A stretch of DNA of 47,561 nt from Geminicoccaceae bacterium (GTDB lineage Bacteria; Pseudomonadota; Alphaproteobacteria; Geminicoccales; Geminicoccaceae), in assembly GCA_020446525.1 (NCBI GenBank), contig JAGREO010000078.1:1-47561 (forward strand). The letters are read 5' to 3'. The position numbers were made by a program, and so were the translations under genes. The notes below the pieces were generated by a model. The model was not told the origin of the DNA and made no database searches. It saw only the letters and a program-made list of their open reading frames with translations. This document shows positions 1 through 9,967 of this stretch, piece after piece. Position 1 is the stretch's first letter. Every line of letters starts with the position of its first letter.

Positions 1-535
1 TGGTGCCGTAGGTGACGTCGCAGGCGTAGGCGCTCCTGCGCTCGTCCTCGGCGACGCCGGGCACCACCACGCCGACGCTCATGCCGAGAAAATCGTAGAC
101 CTGGCCCATCCAGGCGGCGTCGCGCCGGGCGAGGTAGTCGTTGACCGTCACCACGTGCGCGCCCTTGCCGGCCAGCGCGTTCAGATAGACCGCCAGCGTC
201 GAGACCAGCGTCTTGCCCTCGCCGGTCTTCATCTCGGCGATGTTGCCCTGATGCAGGACCATGCCGCCGATCAACTGCACGTCGAAATGACGCTGGCCGA
301 GCGTTCGCTTGGCCGCTTCGCGCACCGTCGCGAACGCGTCGACCAGGAGATCGTCGAGCGTCTCGCCGGCCGCCAGCCGCTCGCGCAGCCAGCCGGTCCG
401 GGCACGCAGGGCCGCATCGTCCAGTTTTTCGAGATCGCCTTCGACCGCGTTGATCTGATCGACGGTCTTCTGCAGGGTCTTGATGACGCGGTCGTTGGCC
501 GAGCCGAACAACCGTCGGGCGAGTGCGCCGATCAT
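1..535 (-). CDS. secA: Preprotein translocase ATPase SecA, N-terminal part (gene runs off the left edge)
   Basis: SecA is the cytoplasmic ATPase motor that pushes unfolded preproteins through SecYEG. Only the first ~178 codons are in the window. The visible protein starts [16 protein letters not shown] and continues through the conserved N-terminal helix, then the nucleotide-binding fold with the Walker A stretch MKTGEGKTL and the following NDYLARRD segment, all standard SecA signatures. The ATG at 535-533 is chosen because it gives the canonical SecA N-terminus. The gene reads leftward and is truncated only by the window. An exported PPIase gene lies nearby, an arrangement common in alphaproteobacteria. 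Identity is secure from the motifs. Confidence 0.97.
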   Translation of the reverse strand, partial: MIGALARRLFGSANDRVIKTLQKTVDQINAVEGDLEKLDDAALRARTGWLRERLAAGETLDDLLVDAFATVREAAKRTLGQRHFDVQLIGGMVLHQGNIAEMKTGEGKTLVSTLAVYLNALAGKGAHVVTVNDYLARRDAAWMGQVYDFLGMSVGVVVPGVAEDERRSAYACDVTYGT

Positions 536-693
536 GATCGCGGAGCCCTTGCTGGGGAAGGGGATGAAAGGAGCGGGCGCGAGGCAGGGTTGTCAGATAG
601 GCACTCGCCCGGGGCCTGTCAACGCGACCACCGGAGCGGTTTCGATGTGCGATCGGTGGGGCGGGCGGCGGCCGCGGTACCGGTGCGAAGGGC

Positions 694-930
694 CTATTGG
701 AAACCGGCGCCGAGATCGATGCAGCGATAGCCGCGATCGCCGTTGAGGCGCACCTGAAAGCAGGTGCGCAGCGCACCGGTCACCGTGTCCACCCGCCAGA
801 CGCGCGAATCGGTGGCGGTGATCTGATAGCGGCCCACCTCGCCGCCGCCGGCCCGCCCCGATCCCGCGAAGGTCAGGACGGCGCCGAACAGGGCCGCGAG
901 CAGGATCAGGGCGGTCAGCTTGAACGACAT
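694..930 (-). CDS. Small exported hypothetical protein (78 aa)
   Basis: A 78-residue protein with a clear N-terminal signal peptide: a positively charged start (MSFK), a hydrophobic core of about 18 residues, then a small-residue region. The short mature part contains a WRVDTVTG-type stretch and two cysteines (in TCF and YRCID) that could form a disulfide in the periplasm. I recognise no named family. Similar small exported proteins with a W-R-x-D-T-x-T-G pattern occur in alphaproteobacteria, from memory, function unknown. It is a single gene between secA and the SYLF-domain gene, same strand as both. Coding-type codon use and the signal peptide support it being real. Confidence 0.7.
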   Translation of the reverse strand: MSFKLTALILLAALFGAVLTFAGSGRAGGGEVGRYQITATDSRVWRVDTVTGALRTCFQVRLNGDRGYRCIDLGAGFQ

Positions 931-1047
931 GGGCGATCCCTCCGGCGGCGCGTTGGATGAGCCACCTTCGACGGATGCCCGGATGGCGTCGAGCGGCTCG
1001 GCGGCCGATGCGTACCCGCTGCCCCCCTCGGACCGCCCGCCTTTCTG

Positions 1048-1608
1048 CTATTTGTCGATTTCGGTGATCTTGGTTCCTTCGATGGAGATGCCGCCCATCA
1101 GGCCCTCCTGGCCGAACACGAAGGCGACGATCGGGCTCTGCAGTGTCGTCGTGCTCAGATCACCGCCGACACCCTTGTCGGCCAGCGCCACCGTCGCATC
1201 GGCGCCGATCTCGAAACCCTTGCTCTCGGCCAGATAACCGAGCGCCGCATCGGTCATGAACATCAGCACCTGCGAGAAACCCTGGGCGCCGATCTGCAGG
1301 CCGTAGGAGAGGGAGGCGATGTTGTAGTAGCCGGCCGGCGTGCCCTTCTTCAGCAGCACGCCCTCACCATACTGGCCGCCGACGAACAGGCCGCCCTTGA
1401 TGATGCTGGGAAAGACCAGAACGCCCACCGCGTCCTCGGCCAGGCGCTCCGCTACCGGCACCTCGGCGTAGAGCTGCTTCAAGGCCAGGTCGGCCTTGGC
1501 GTCGATCTCTGCGGCCGTGGCGGCGGCGGCCTTCTCGGCCGCCACCGACAGGCAGGCCATGGTCGCCAGGACCGACAGAACCATCCGACGTCCCATCCTT
1601 GCGGTCAT
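1048..1608 (-). CDS. Exported SYLF-domain (Ysc84-type) lipid-binding protein
   Basis: The protein has a signal peptide (MTARMGRRM, a hydrophobic core, then AEKAAAA) followed by a domain that matches the SYLF/Ysc84 family: a glycine-rich stretch with VGVLVFPSIIKGGLFVGG, then YGEGVLL, YYNIASLSYGLQIGAQ and a C-terminal GGISIEGTKI. In eukaryotes this domain binds phosphoinositides; bacterial members are periplasmic or envelope proteins of unclear function. The ATG at 1608 is chosen over an in-frame start at 1683 because an AGGG Shine-Dalgarno-like sequence lies just upstream and because the signal peptide then starts properly. It is monocistronic by position. Confidence 0.85.
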   Translation of the reverse strand: MTARMGRRMVLSVLATMACLSVAAEKAAAATAAEIDAKADLALKQLYAEVPVAERLAEDAVGVLVFPSIIKGGLFVGGQYGEGVLLKKGTPAGYYNIASLSYGLQIGAQGFSQVLMFMTDAALGYLAESKGFEIGADATVALADKGVGGDLSTTTLQSPIVAFVFGQEGLMGGISIEGTKITEIDK

Positions 1609-1797
1609 TTCGATCGCCCTTTCTCGTGCCCGGCCGGGATCGGCGCGGGCGCCGATGATGGCGCGGCCGCTCGTTCCGACCAAGTGTTCATGTCCGTCTC
1701 TTCATGATCGTGGTTGTTGAGAAACGCCACCACTCGTGTCTTTATGCCGCGACCTTTCCCGTCCCGAGCGACGTCAATCCACACCGATTGGGTTTCC

Positions 1798-2751
1798 ATG
1801 CGCAGCAGTCGTCTCCTCACCGCCCTTCTCGCAGCCACCTCGCTCTCGCTCCTCGCCGCACCGGCTTTCGCCCAGGACGGCGCGGCGGGCGGCGCTTCGG
1901 ACAAGCCGGCGACCGAGGCGCCCGCTGCGTCCGCGGGCCGGCAGCAGGACGGCGATGCGGTGGTCGCGATCGTCAACGGCACGAAGCTCACGCGGGACGA
2001 TCTGGACGCGTCCTATGCATCCCTGCCCGAGCAATATCGCCAGATGCCGCCCGAAGCACTCTACGAGCCGCTGGTTCAGCGTCTGGTCGACGGTCAGCTC
2101 ATTCTCGATGCCGCCGAAAAGGCGGGCGTCGCCGACGATCCCGCGGTGCAGGCGTCGATCGAGCGGGCCCGCGCCGACGTGTTGCGCGAAGCCTATATCC
2201 GGCGCGCCGTCGAGCAGCGGCTGACCGACGAGCGGTTGCAGGAAGCCTATGCGGAGCGCAAGGCGCAGCCCGATTTCGCGCACGAGGAGGTCAAGGCCCG
2301 GCACATCCTGCTCGAGGACGAGGAGGCGGCCAAGAAGGTCATCGCCGATCTCGAGGCCGGCGCCGATTTCGCGGAGCTCGCCAAGGAGCGCTCGACCGGC
2401 CCGTCCGGCCCCAATGGCGGCGATCTGGGTTACTTCGAGCGCGGCTCGATGGTGCCCGAGTTCGCCGATGCCGCCTTCGCCCTGGAGCCCGGCAGCTACA
2501 CCAAGGAGCCGGTGCAGACGCAGTTCGGCTGGCACGTCATCAGCGTCGAGGACAAGCGCATGGTCGAGCCGACCTTCGAGGAGACCGAGCCGACGCTGCG
2601 CCAGGAGCAGGCGGCGGTGGCGGTCGGCGAAGTGCTCGAGGACGTTCGCCAGGGGGCCGAGGTGCAACGCTTCGCGGCCGACGGCTCGCCGGTCGAGGCG
2701 AAGCCCGAGGAGGAAGCTCCGGACGCAGCCGCCGAGAAGCCGGCGCAATAG
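1798..2751 (+). CDS. Exported parvulin-type (PpiC/SurA-like) peptidyl-prolyl isomerase
   Basis: A 317-residue periplasmic foldase candidate. Residues 1-25 form a signal peptide ending PAFA, followed by a low-complexity Ala/Gly/Asp linker. A SurA-N-like helical region precedes the parvulin domain at about residues 165-255, which shows the hallmark pattern VKARHILL, then FAELAKERSTGPSGPNGGDLG, YFERGSMVPEF and TQFGWHVI. Cis-trans isomerisation of prolyl bonds in exported proteins is the expected activity. The tail is rich in Glu, Ala and Pro. The ATG at 1798 is chosen over an in-frame start at 1714 because it begins the signal peptide directly. A candidate terminator follows, so it is probably its own transcription unit. 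Confidence 0.9.
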   Translation: MRSSRLLTALLAATSLSLLAAPAFAQDGAAGGASDKPATEAPAASAGRQQDGDAVVAIVNGTKLTRDDLDASYASLPEQYRQMPPEALYEPLVQRLVDGQLILDAAEKAGVADDPAVQASIERARADVLREAYIRRAVEQRLTDERLQEAYAERKAQPDFAHEEVKARHILLEDEEAAKKVIADLEAGADFAELAKERSTGPSGPNGGDLGYFERGSMVPEFADAAFALEPGSYTKEPVQTQFGWHVISVEDKRMVEPTFEETEPTLRQEQAAVAVGEVLEDVRQGAEVQRFAADGSPVEAKPEEEAPDAAAEKPAQ

Positions 2752-2765
2752 CACGAGGGGAAGGG

Positions 2766-2817
2766 CGTCGTCGGATCACCGGTATCGTGGCCCGACGACG
2801 GCTCTTGAAGATTTTTT
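2766..2817 (+). terminator. Candidate intrinsic terminator after the PPIase gene
   Basis: A perfect 9-bp inverted repeat, CGTCGTCGG (2766-2774) and CCGACGACG (2792-2800), encloses a 17-nt loop and is followed after 11 nt by a run of six T (2812-2817). It lies 15 nt after the PPIase stop. The gap between stem and T-run is longer than usual, so efficiency is uncertain, and the T-run overlaps the promoter proposed for the sit operon. Confidence 0.5.
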
Positions 2818-2832
2818 AGGCCCGTCTAACTT
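2805..2832 (+). promoter_or_regulatory. Candidate sitA promoter with an overlapping DtxR/MntR-type operator
   Basis: TTGAAG (2805-2810) and TAACTT (2827-2832) are separated by 16 nt and could be -35 and -10 elements for sitA, whose start lies 36 nt downstream. Between and overlapping them is the palindrome TTAG-N6-CTAA (2816-2829), the half-site pattern used by DtxR/IdeR-family regulators. Because an MntR-like regulator is encoded at the end of this operon, the site is a plausible manganese-responsive operator. This is inference from position and pattern only. Confidence 0.4.
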
Positions 2833-2867
2833 CTCCATCCGAGGTCGGTCCCGGGCGGAGATATTCG

Positions 2868-3812
2868 ATGATGGTCGAGTGGTTGCGAGACGGGTCGCGA
2901 CGGGCGGGCCGCGGCGTGACGGTTTTTTCGTGCGCCGTGTCGCTCGTCCTCCTGTCGGCCGGTTCGGGGTCGGCCGTTGCCGGCGAGCGGCCGAAGGTGG
3001 TCACGACCTTCACCGTGCTCGCCGACATGGCACGCAACGTGGCGGGTGATCTGGCCGAGGTGGTGTCGATCACCAAGCCCGGTGCCGAGATCCACGGCTA
3101 CGAGCCGACGCCGCAGGACATCGTGCGTGCCTACGACGCCGACCTGATCCTGTGGAACGGTCTCAATCTCGAGCGCTGGTTCGAGCAGTTCCTCGCCAAT
3201 CTCGGCGACGTGCCGTCGGTCACGCTGAGCGACGGCATCGAGCCCATCCCGATCGCCGAGGGCGCCTACGAGGGTCTGGCCAATCCGCACGCCTGGATGG
3301 GGCTCGACAATGTGCTCGTCTATATCGCCAACATCCGCGACGCGCTGGCCGACCTCGATCCGCAGCATGCCGAGATTTATGCGGACCATGCCACGGCCTA
3401 TGCGCAGCGGCTTCGCGAGACGATCGGCCCGCTGCGGGAGCAGGTGCGATCGGTGCCGCCGGAGCGGCGGTGGCTGGTGACCTGCGAGGGTGCCTTCAGC
3501 TATCTGGCGCACGATTTCGGCCTGCGTGAGCTCTATCTCTGGCCGATCAACGCCGATCAGACCGGCACGCCGCAGCAGGTGCGCCGGGTGATCGACGCGA
3601 TCGAGGAGTACGACATACCGGTCGTCTTCTGCGAGAGTACGGTCAACACGGCGCCGGCCGAGCAGGTGGCGCGCGAGACCGGCGCCGCCTATGGCGGTGT
3701 GCTCTACGTCGATTCCCTGAGCGAGGCGGACGGACCGGTGCCGACCTATCTCGATCTGCTGGAGGTCACCACCCGCACCGTGGTCGAAGGTCTGCTGGGC
3801 CATGCGAAGTGA
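2868..3812 (+). CDS. sitA: Manganese/iron ABC transporter substrate-binding protein (SitA/PsaA family)
   Basis: A periplasmic solute-binding protein of the A-1 metal cluster that captures Mn(II) (possibly Fe(II)) and delivers it to SitCD. The signal sequence spans about residues 1-39. The four metal ligands can be placed by motif: His76 (EIHGYEPTP), His141 (NPHAWM), Glu207 (TCEGAF) and Asp282 (LYVDSLSE). Glu at the third position and the lack of a His-rich loop point to Mn/Fe rather than zinc. Two ATG codons stand in tandem at 2868 and 2871, with a GGAG about 9 nt upstream. It is first in a sitABCD-mntR operon and its 3' end overlaps sitB by 11 nt. Confidence 0.92.
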   Translation: MMVEWLRDGSRRAGRGVTVFSCAVSLVLLSAGSGSAVAGERPKVVTTFTVLADMARNVAGDLAEVVSITKPGAEIHGYEPTPQDIVRAYDADLILWNGLNLERWFEQFLANLGDVPSVTLSDGIEPIPIAEGAYEGLANPHAWMGLDNVLVYIANIRDALADLDPQHAEIYADHATAYAQRLRETIGPLREQVRSVPPERRWLVTCEGAFSYLAHDFGLRELYLWPINADQTGTPQQVRRVIDAIEEYDIPVVFCESTVNTAPAEQVARETGAAYGGVLYVDSLSEADGPVPTYLDLLEVTTRTVVEGLLGHAK

Positions 3813-4716
3813 ACCGGTCGCGGTGCCGGCGATGAGCGATGCCGAGAGCGGCATCGTGGTGCGTGACCTGACGGTCGTCTATCGCAACGGACACACCGCG
3901 CTCTTCGATGCGAGCTTCGCCATTCCGCGCGGCACGGTCACCGCACTGGTCGGGGTCAACGGCGCCGGCAAGTCGACGCTGTTCAAGGCGATCATGGGGT
4001 TCCTTCCGGCCGCCCGGGGCGAGATCGTGCTGCTCGGCCGCACCGTCCGGCAGGCGCTCCGCGAGCGGTTGGTCGCCTACGTGCCGCAGGCGGAAGAGGT
4101 GGACTGGGCCTTTCCGGTTCTCGTCGAGGACGTGGTGATGATGGGCCGCTACGGGCACATGGGCTTTCTGCGCCGGCCGTCCAGAGCCGACGAGGAGGCC
4201 GTCGACCGGGCGCTCGAGCGGGTGAACATGACCGGCCAGCGCCGCCGGCAGATCGGCGAGCTTTCGGGCGGGCAGCGCAAGCGCGTCTTCCTCGCCCGGG
4301 CACTGGCCCAGGACGGCCGCGTGATCCTGCTCGACGAGCCCTTCACCGGTGTCGACGTCAAGACCGAGGACCAGATCGTGGCCCTGCTGCGCGAGCTTCG
4401 GGCCGAGGGGCGGGTGATGCTGGTCTCGACCCACAATCTCGGCAGTGTGCCCGAATTCTGCGACCGCACCATCCTGGTCAAGGGTACGGTCATCGCCCAC
4501 GGCACCACCGATCGGGTCTTCACCCGCGAGAACCTCGAGCGGGCGTTCGGCGGGGTGCTGCGCCGCTTCACCCTGGGCGGCGACCTGCTGCACGAGGACG
4601 ACGATCCGCGCGAGGTGCAGATCATCACCGACGACGAGCGGCCCTTCGTGCATTATGGCGACCGCACGCAGCGCGCCCGGCGGAGCGGCTCTTCGGGCGA
4701 GGGCCGGTCGTCGTGA
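3802..4716 (+). CDS. sitB: Manganese/iron ABC transporter ATPase (SitB)
   Basis: The nucleotide-binding subunit that powers SitCD. All ABC motifs are intact: Walker A GVNGAGKST (51-59), Q-loop Gln96, signature LSGGQRKR (154-161), Walker B RVILLDEP (173-180) and the switch His211 in STHN. The C-terminal ~35 residues beyond the ABC fold are acidic then Arg/Ser-rich and look unconserved. The start at 3802 lies inside the end of sitA; a second ATG at 3832 is possible but has no better ribosome site. The stop overlaps the GTG start of sitC (GTGA), indicating translational coupling. Confidence 0.92.
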   Translation: MRSEPVAVPAMSDAESGIVVRDLTVVYRNGHTALFDASFAIPRGTVTALVGVNGAGKSTLFKAIMGFLPAARGEIVLLGRTVRQALRERLVAYVPQAEEVDWAFPVLVEDVVMMGRYGHMGFLRRPSRADEEAVDRALERVNMTGQRRRQIGELSGGQRKRVFLARALAQDGRVILLDEPFTGVDVKTEDQIVALLRELRAEGRVMLVSTHNLGSVPEFCDRTILVKGTVIAHGTTDRVFTRENLERAFGGVLRRFTLGGDLLHEDDDPREVQIITDDERPFVHYGDRTQRARRSGSSGEGRSS

Positions 4717-5597
4717 TCGATCTGCTGCTCGAGCCGTTCGGCTACGGCTACATGACCAACGCCATGTGGGTCTCGGCCCTGGTGGGCGGCGTCTGTGCGT
4801 TCTTGTCGGCCTATCTGATGCTCAAGGGCTGGTCGCTGATCGGTGACGCCTTGAGCCATTCGGTCGTGCCGGGCGTTGCCGGCGCCTACATGCTCGGCCT
4901 GCCCTTCGCGCTCGGCGCCTTCATCGCCGGCGGGCTGGCGGCCGGTGCGATGCTGTTTTTGAGCGACCGCTCGGGTCTCAAGGTCGACGTGATCATCGGC
5001 TTGATCTTCACCTCCTTCTTCGGGCTCGGTCTCTTCATGGTGTCGATCGAGCCGATGGCGGTCAGCATCCAGACCATCACCATGGGCAACATCCTCGCGG
5101 TCACGCCCGAAGACACGGTCCAGCTCGTGGCGATCGGTCTCGTCTCGCTGGCGATCCTCCTGGCCAAGTGGAAGGATCTGATGGTCGTCTTCTTCGACGA
5201 GAACCATGCCCGCTCGATCGGCCTGCGGCCGGACCTGCTCAAGGCCGTGTTCTTCGTGCTGCTCTCGGCCTGTGTCGTCGCCGCGATGCAGACGGTCGGC
5301 GCCTTTCTGGTGATCGCCATGGTGGTGACGCCGGGTGCCACGGCCTACCTGCTGTGCGACCGCTTCGCGCGGCTGATCCTGCTCGCGGTGGCGATCGGCT
5401 CGACCACCAGCTTTCTCGGTGCCTATGCCAGCTATTTTCTCGACGGTGCCACAGGCGGCATCATCGTCACGCTGCAGACCCTGATCTTTCTCGCCGTCTT
5501 CGTGCTCGCACCCAGGCACGGGCTGCTGGCGGCGAAGCGCAAGGCCCATGCGGCCGTGCAGGAGGAGATGCGGCCGTCGAAGGAGGCGGCCCTTTGA
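4713..5597 (+). CDS. sitC: Manganese/iron ABC transporter permease (SitC)
   Basis: An ABC-3 family integral membrane permease of 294 residues with about eight hydrophobic segments. The diagnostic early loop LKGWSLIGDALSHSVVPG is present, as are the later SIGLRPDLLKAVFF and VTPGATAYLL segments that contact the ATPase and line the channel in this family. The start codon is GTG at 4713, overlapping the sitB stop by 4 nt. It is paralogous to the next gene, sitD, and the pair presumably forms a heterodimeric channel in the inner membrane. Expression should follow that of sitA. Confidence 0.92.
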   Translation: MIDLLLEPFGYGYMTNAMWVSALVGGVCAFLSAYLMLKGWSLIGDALSHSVVPGVAGAYMLGLPFALGAFIAGGLAAGAMLFLSDRSGLKVDVIIGLIFTSFFGLGLFMVSIEPMAVSIQTITMGNILAVTPEDTVQLVAIGLVSLAILLAKWKDLMVVFFDENHARSIGLRPDLLKAVFFVLLSACVVAAMQTVGAFLVIAMVVTPGATAYLLCDRFARLILLAVAIGSTTSFLGAYASYFLDGATGGIIVTLQTLIFLAVFVLAPRHGLLAAKRKAHAAVQEEMRPSKEAAL

Positions 5598-6436
5598 GCA
5601 TGGAAGCCCTGCTGCTGCCGCTCCGCTTCCCGTTCATGCAGAACGCCTTCGCCATCGCCCTGATGGTCGCGGTGCCGACCGCACTGCTCTCCTGCTTTCT
5701 GGTGCTCAAGGGCTGGGCGCTGATGGGTGATGCGGTCAGCCATGCCGTGCTGCCGGGCATCGTGCTGGCCTGGATCACCAGCATCCCGCTGGTTATCGGC
5801 GCCTTCGCCGCCGGCATGGTCTGCGCCCTCTCGACCGGCTATCTGTCGCACAACAGCCGGGTGAAGCAGGACACGGTGATGGGCGTGGTGTTCTCCGGCA
5901 TGTTCGGCGTCGGCATCGTCCTCTACACTTGGATCACCACCAACGAGCATCTCGACCACGTGCTGTTCGGCAATCTGCTGGGGGTGGGACCGCAGGACCT
6001 GATCGTCTCGGGCTCGATCGCGCTGGCTGTGTCGCTCGTGCTCCTGCTCAAGTGGAAGGACTTCCTGCTCTACGCCTTCGATCCGGCGCAGGCGCGGGTT
6101 TCGGGGCTGCGGGTCGGCTGGCTGCACTATGGGCTCCTGGCCATCCTCTCGGCGACGATCGTCGCCACCCTGACTTCGGTCGGCCTGATCCTGGCCGTCG
6201 CCCTGCTCATCGCACCCGGGGCCGTGGGCTTTCTCCTGGTGCGCAGCTTCGGGCACATGCTGGCGGTCGCGGTGGCGGTGTGCGCCCTCTCGATGCTCAC
6301 GGGCACCTATCTCAGCTTCTTCATCGACAGCGCGCCGGCGCCGACCATCGTGCTGGTGCTGACCGCGGTCTTCGTCGCGGCCTTCCTGTGGCGCCTGCGG
6401 CGGACCCGGCGAAACGTGCGGAGGCTGGACGCTTGA
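5594..6436 (+). CDS. sitD: Manganese/iron ABC transporter permease (SitD)
   Basis: The second ABC-3 family permease, with the same early loop as SitC in diverged form (LKGWALMGDAVSHAVLPG) and the ARVSGLRVGWLHY coupling region. About eight to nine membrane segments are visible. Start choice: TTG at 5594 overlaps the sitC stop (TTGA) and has GGAGG 7 nt upstream; ATG at 5600 is in the same frame but has a 13-nt spacing to that site. The stop overlaps the TTG start of mntR in the same TTGA arrangement. SitC and SitD together form the membrane channel for Mn(II). Confidence 0.9.
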   Translation: MSMEALLLPLRFPFMQNAFAIALMVAVPTALLSCFLVLKGWALMGDAVSHAVLPGIVLAWITSIPLVIGAFAAGMVCALSTGYLSHNSRVKQDTVMGVVFSGMFGVGIVLYTWITTNEHLDHVLFGNLLGVGPQDLIVSGSIALAVSLVLLLKWKDFLLYAFDPAQARVSGLRVGWLHYGLLAILSATIVATLTSVGLILAVALLIAPGAVGFLLVRSFGHMLAVAVAVCALSMLTGTYLSFFIDSAPAPTIVLVLTAVFVAAFLWRLRRTRRNVRRLDA

Positions 6437-6869
6437 GCGGGGCCGGGGACAAGCTCGGGGCGGCGGCCGTTCAGGCGGCGGGGTTCGGCCGCATCCGCGA
6501 GGACCACCGGGCCGAGATCGCCGAGGACTATGTCGAGCTCATCGCCGATCTGATCGACGCCGGCGGTGAGGCCCGCGTGGTCGATCTGGCGCATCGCCTG
6601 GGCGTGACCGCCGCCACCGTCAACGCCACGGTCGGCCGGCTGCAGCGCGAGGGCCTCGTGACCAGCGAGCCCTACCGGTCGATCTTTCTCACGAGGGCCG
6701 GCCGGGCACTCGCCGTCCACTGCCGCAGGCGGCACCGGATCGTGCTGGGCTTCCTGCGGGCGATCGGCGTGGACGAGGCGACGGCGGCTCTCGATGCGGA
6801 GGGTATCGAGCACCATGTCAGCGACGCGACCCTCGAGGCGCTCGAACGTTTCACGGCCGCTCGGCGCCG

Positions 6870-6873
<4 letters not shown>
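6433..6873 (+). CDS. mntR: Manganese-responsive DtxR-family repressor MntR
   Basis: A 146-residue transcriptional regulator with an N-terminal winged helix-turn-helix (VDLAHRLGVTAATVNATVGRL) and a dimerisation/metal domain. The six positions that bind Mn(II) in Bacillus MntR (Asp, Glu, His, Glu, Glu, His) can be aligned with the same spacing to Asp32, Glu35, His101, Glu123, Glu126 and His127, so the metal site looks intact. There is no ATG; the start is a TTG that overlaps the sitD stop (TTGA), so translation probably depends on coupling. It likely represses the whole operon, including itself, via the palindrome near 2816-2829. Its TAG stop shares CTAG with the stop of the convergent gene. 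Confidence 0.9.
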
Positions 6874-8009
<1,136 letters not shown>

Positions 8010-8122
8010 CGGTCTCTGGCGTTCATCCGTTCCTGATGCGCAGATGGTCGCTCGGGCGACCACCTCCAAGAGCCCTAGCCCGAGAGCGGGGTCGCGATCC
8101 AGCCCCTGCGCGCCCGGGTGCG

Positions 8123-8139
8123 TCTGGAAAACTTCCAGA
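8123..8139. repeat. Perfect inverted repeat in the fbpC/fbpB divergent intergenic region
   Basis: TCTGGAA (8123-8129), a 3-nt spacer AAC, and TTCCAGA (8133-8139) form a perfect 7-bp dyad. It sits about 114 bp upstream of the fbpC start and 125 bp upstream of the fbpB start, a position suited to an operator controlling both genes. It does not look like a classical AT-rich Fur box. A second GC-rich dyad lies at 8198-8223. Confidence 0.45.
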
Positions 8140-8263
8140 ATGGCCCGGGGTACACGGGACGGCCCGGCCTGCAGCCGCTAGAAGGCCTGCGCCGGCCGGC
8201 CGGTCCCGCGCGCGCGACCGGCCCGCTCGAACGGCCGAGCCATCGTCACACGGAGCCGTCTCC

Positions 8264-9967
8264 TTGTCGCAGCGATCGGATCACCCGAGGCGTGGCGCGG
8301 CGGCCGCCGCGGCGCTTCCTCCGGCGCGATCGGCGGTACGGTCGGCGGCGCGGCGGCGGCTCGCGCTGCTTCTGCCGCTGACGGCGGCGGCGCTGGTGGC
8401 GCTGCCGATCGTGGCGGTGCTGATCGATGCGCTCGGCCCGGCGGGCGATGCCTGGGGTCACGTGGCCGGCCGGCTCGTGCCGCGCTATCTCGCCAACACG
8501 CTCTGGCTGGTGGGCGGTGTGGCCTCGCTGGCGACGGCGATCGGCGTCGGGTCGGCCTGGCTGGTGGTCACCTACCGGTTCACCGGCCGCCGGCTGCTCG
8601 AGTGGATGCTGATCCTGCCGCTGGCGATCCCATCTTATGTGCAGGCCTATATCTATTACGAGCTGTTGAGCTTCACGGGGCCCGTGCAGTCGGCGCTGCG
8701 GGCGGCCTTCGGCGACGGCGCCGGCGCCTGGTTTCCGACCTTCAGCTCGGTGCCGGGAGCCATCTTCGTTCTGGTGCTGGCTCTCTATCCCTACGTCTAC
8801 CTCGCCGCACGCGCCGCCTTCGTGCAGCAGACCGGCACCCTGGTGGAGATCGGCCGGATGCTCGGCTGCACGCCGACCGCGGCCTTCTTCCGGGTCACGC
8901 TGCCCCTGGCGCGCCCGGCGATCGTCGTCGGCGTCTCGCTGGTGATGATGGAGACCCTGGCCGATTACGGCGCGGTGTCGCTGCTCGGCGTGCAGACCTT
9001 CACCACCGGCATCTACAAGGCCTGGTTCTCGATGGGCGACCGTGTGGCCGCGGCGCAGCTCGCCTCGATCCTGCTGCTCGTCGTCCTCCTGCTGATCGTG
9101 CTCGAGCGGGCCAATCGGCACGGCCAGGTCTACAATGCCGGCGGCGACCATATCGCCGGTTCGCAGGCGCTGCGCGGCACGGCGGGTGCGGCGGCGCTCG
9201 GTGCCTGCATCCTGCCGGCCTTCTTCGGCTTTCTGCTGCCGGCGGGCTATCTCCTGACGATGCTCGCCGACGTGACGGCGCTGCGGCCGGACGTCTTCTT
9301 CGCCGCCGCCGGCAACACGCTTCTGGTCTCCACCGTCACGGCTGCGATCGCCGTGGCGCTCGGCCTCGTGATCATCGTCGGCATCCGCGCCGGCGGCTCG
9401 CGCCTGGGATCGGCGGCGCGCCAGCTCGCCGGCATGGGCTACGCGGTGCCGGGGCCGGTGCTGGCGATCGGCACCCTGGTGCCGCTGGCGGCCTTCGACA
9501 ATGCGATCGACGGCCTGAGCGAGCGCTGGTTCGGCGTCGATCTCGGCCTGCTGCTGACCGGCGGGATCGGCGCCCTGATCTTCGCCTATCTGGCCCGCTT
9601 CATGACCGTCTCGCTGGGCTCGATCGAAGCCGGCTTCGGCAAGATCCGCCCCAGCCTCGAGGAAGCCGCCTCGACGCTCGGCTACGGCACCTTCCACCGG
9701 CTGCGCCGCGTCCATGCGCGTCTCATGGCGCCGTCGCTGGCGACCGCCGCCCTGCTCGTCTTCGTCGACGTGATGAAGGAACTGCCGGCGACCCTGATCC
9801 TGCGGCCGTTCGATTTCGACACCCTGGCGGTGCGCGTCTTCAATCTGGCGCGGGACGAGCGTCTGGCCGAGGCGGCGCTGCCGGCGCTGGCCCTGATCGT
9901 GGTCGGCCTGCTGCCGGTGATCCTGCTCTCCCGCCGGTCGCTGCCGCGACCGCAGCGCCGGCGTTGA
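8264..9967 (+). CDS. fbpB: ABC transporter permease, Fe(III)-type, double domain (FbpB-like)
   Basis: A 567-residue fused permease with two homologous six-helix halves. Each half has an EAA loop: around LVEIGRMLGCTPTAAFFRV in the first and LEEAASTLGYGTFHRLRRV in the second, typical of FbpB/AfuB. No ATG exists before the first membrane helix; TTG at 8264 is chosen because a GGAG lies 8 nt upstream and the product then starts SQRSDHPRRG just ahead of the first helix. It is divergent from fbpC. The cognate periplasmic binding protein (FbpA) is not encoded next to it, so it must lie elsewhere or be missing. Confidence 0.82.
   Translation: MSQRSDHPRRGAAAAAALPPARSAVRSAARRRLALLLPLTAAALVALPIVAVLIDALGPAGDAWGHVAGRLVPRYLANTLWLVGGVASLATAIGVGSAWLVVTYRFTGRRLLEWMLILPLAIPSYVQAYIYYELLSFTGPVQSALRAAFGDGAGAWFPTFSSVPGAIFVLVLALYPYVYLAARAAFVQQTGTLVEIGRMLGCTPTAAFFRVTLPLARPAIVVGVSLVMMETLADYGAVSLLGVQTFTTGIYKAWFSMGDRVAAAQLASILLLVVLLLIVLERANRHGQVYNAGGDHIAGSQALRGTAGAAALGACILPAFFGFLLPAGYLLTMLADVTALRPDVFFAAAGNTLLVSTVTAAIAVALGLVIIVGIRAGGSRLGSAARQLAGMGYAVPGPVLAIGTLVPLAAFDNAIDGLSERWFGVDLGLLLTGGIGALIFAYLARFMTVSLGSIEAGFGKIRPSLEEAASTLGYGTFHRLRRVHARLMAPSLATAALLVFVDVMKELPATLILRPFDFDTLAVRVFNLARDERLAEAALPALALIVVGLLPVILLSRRSLPRPQRRR

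Noticed and set aside
8198-8223. GC-rich inverted repeat GGCCGGTC-N10-GACCGGCC upstream of the permease gene.
   Set aside because: Such dyads are expected by chance in this composition; no T-run and no promoter association.
8246-9715. A 489-codon leftward open frame opposite the permease gene.
   Set aside because: Low-complexity Arg/Gln/His composition and no motifs; the permease has two EAA loops and membrane helices.
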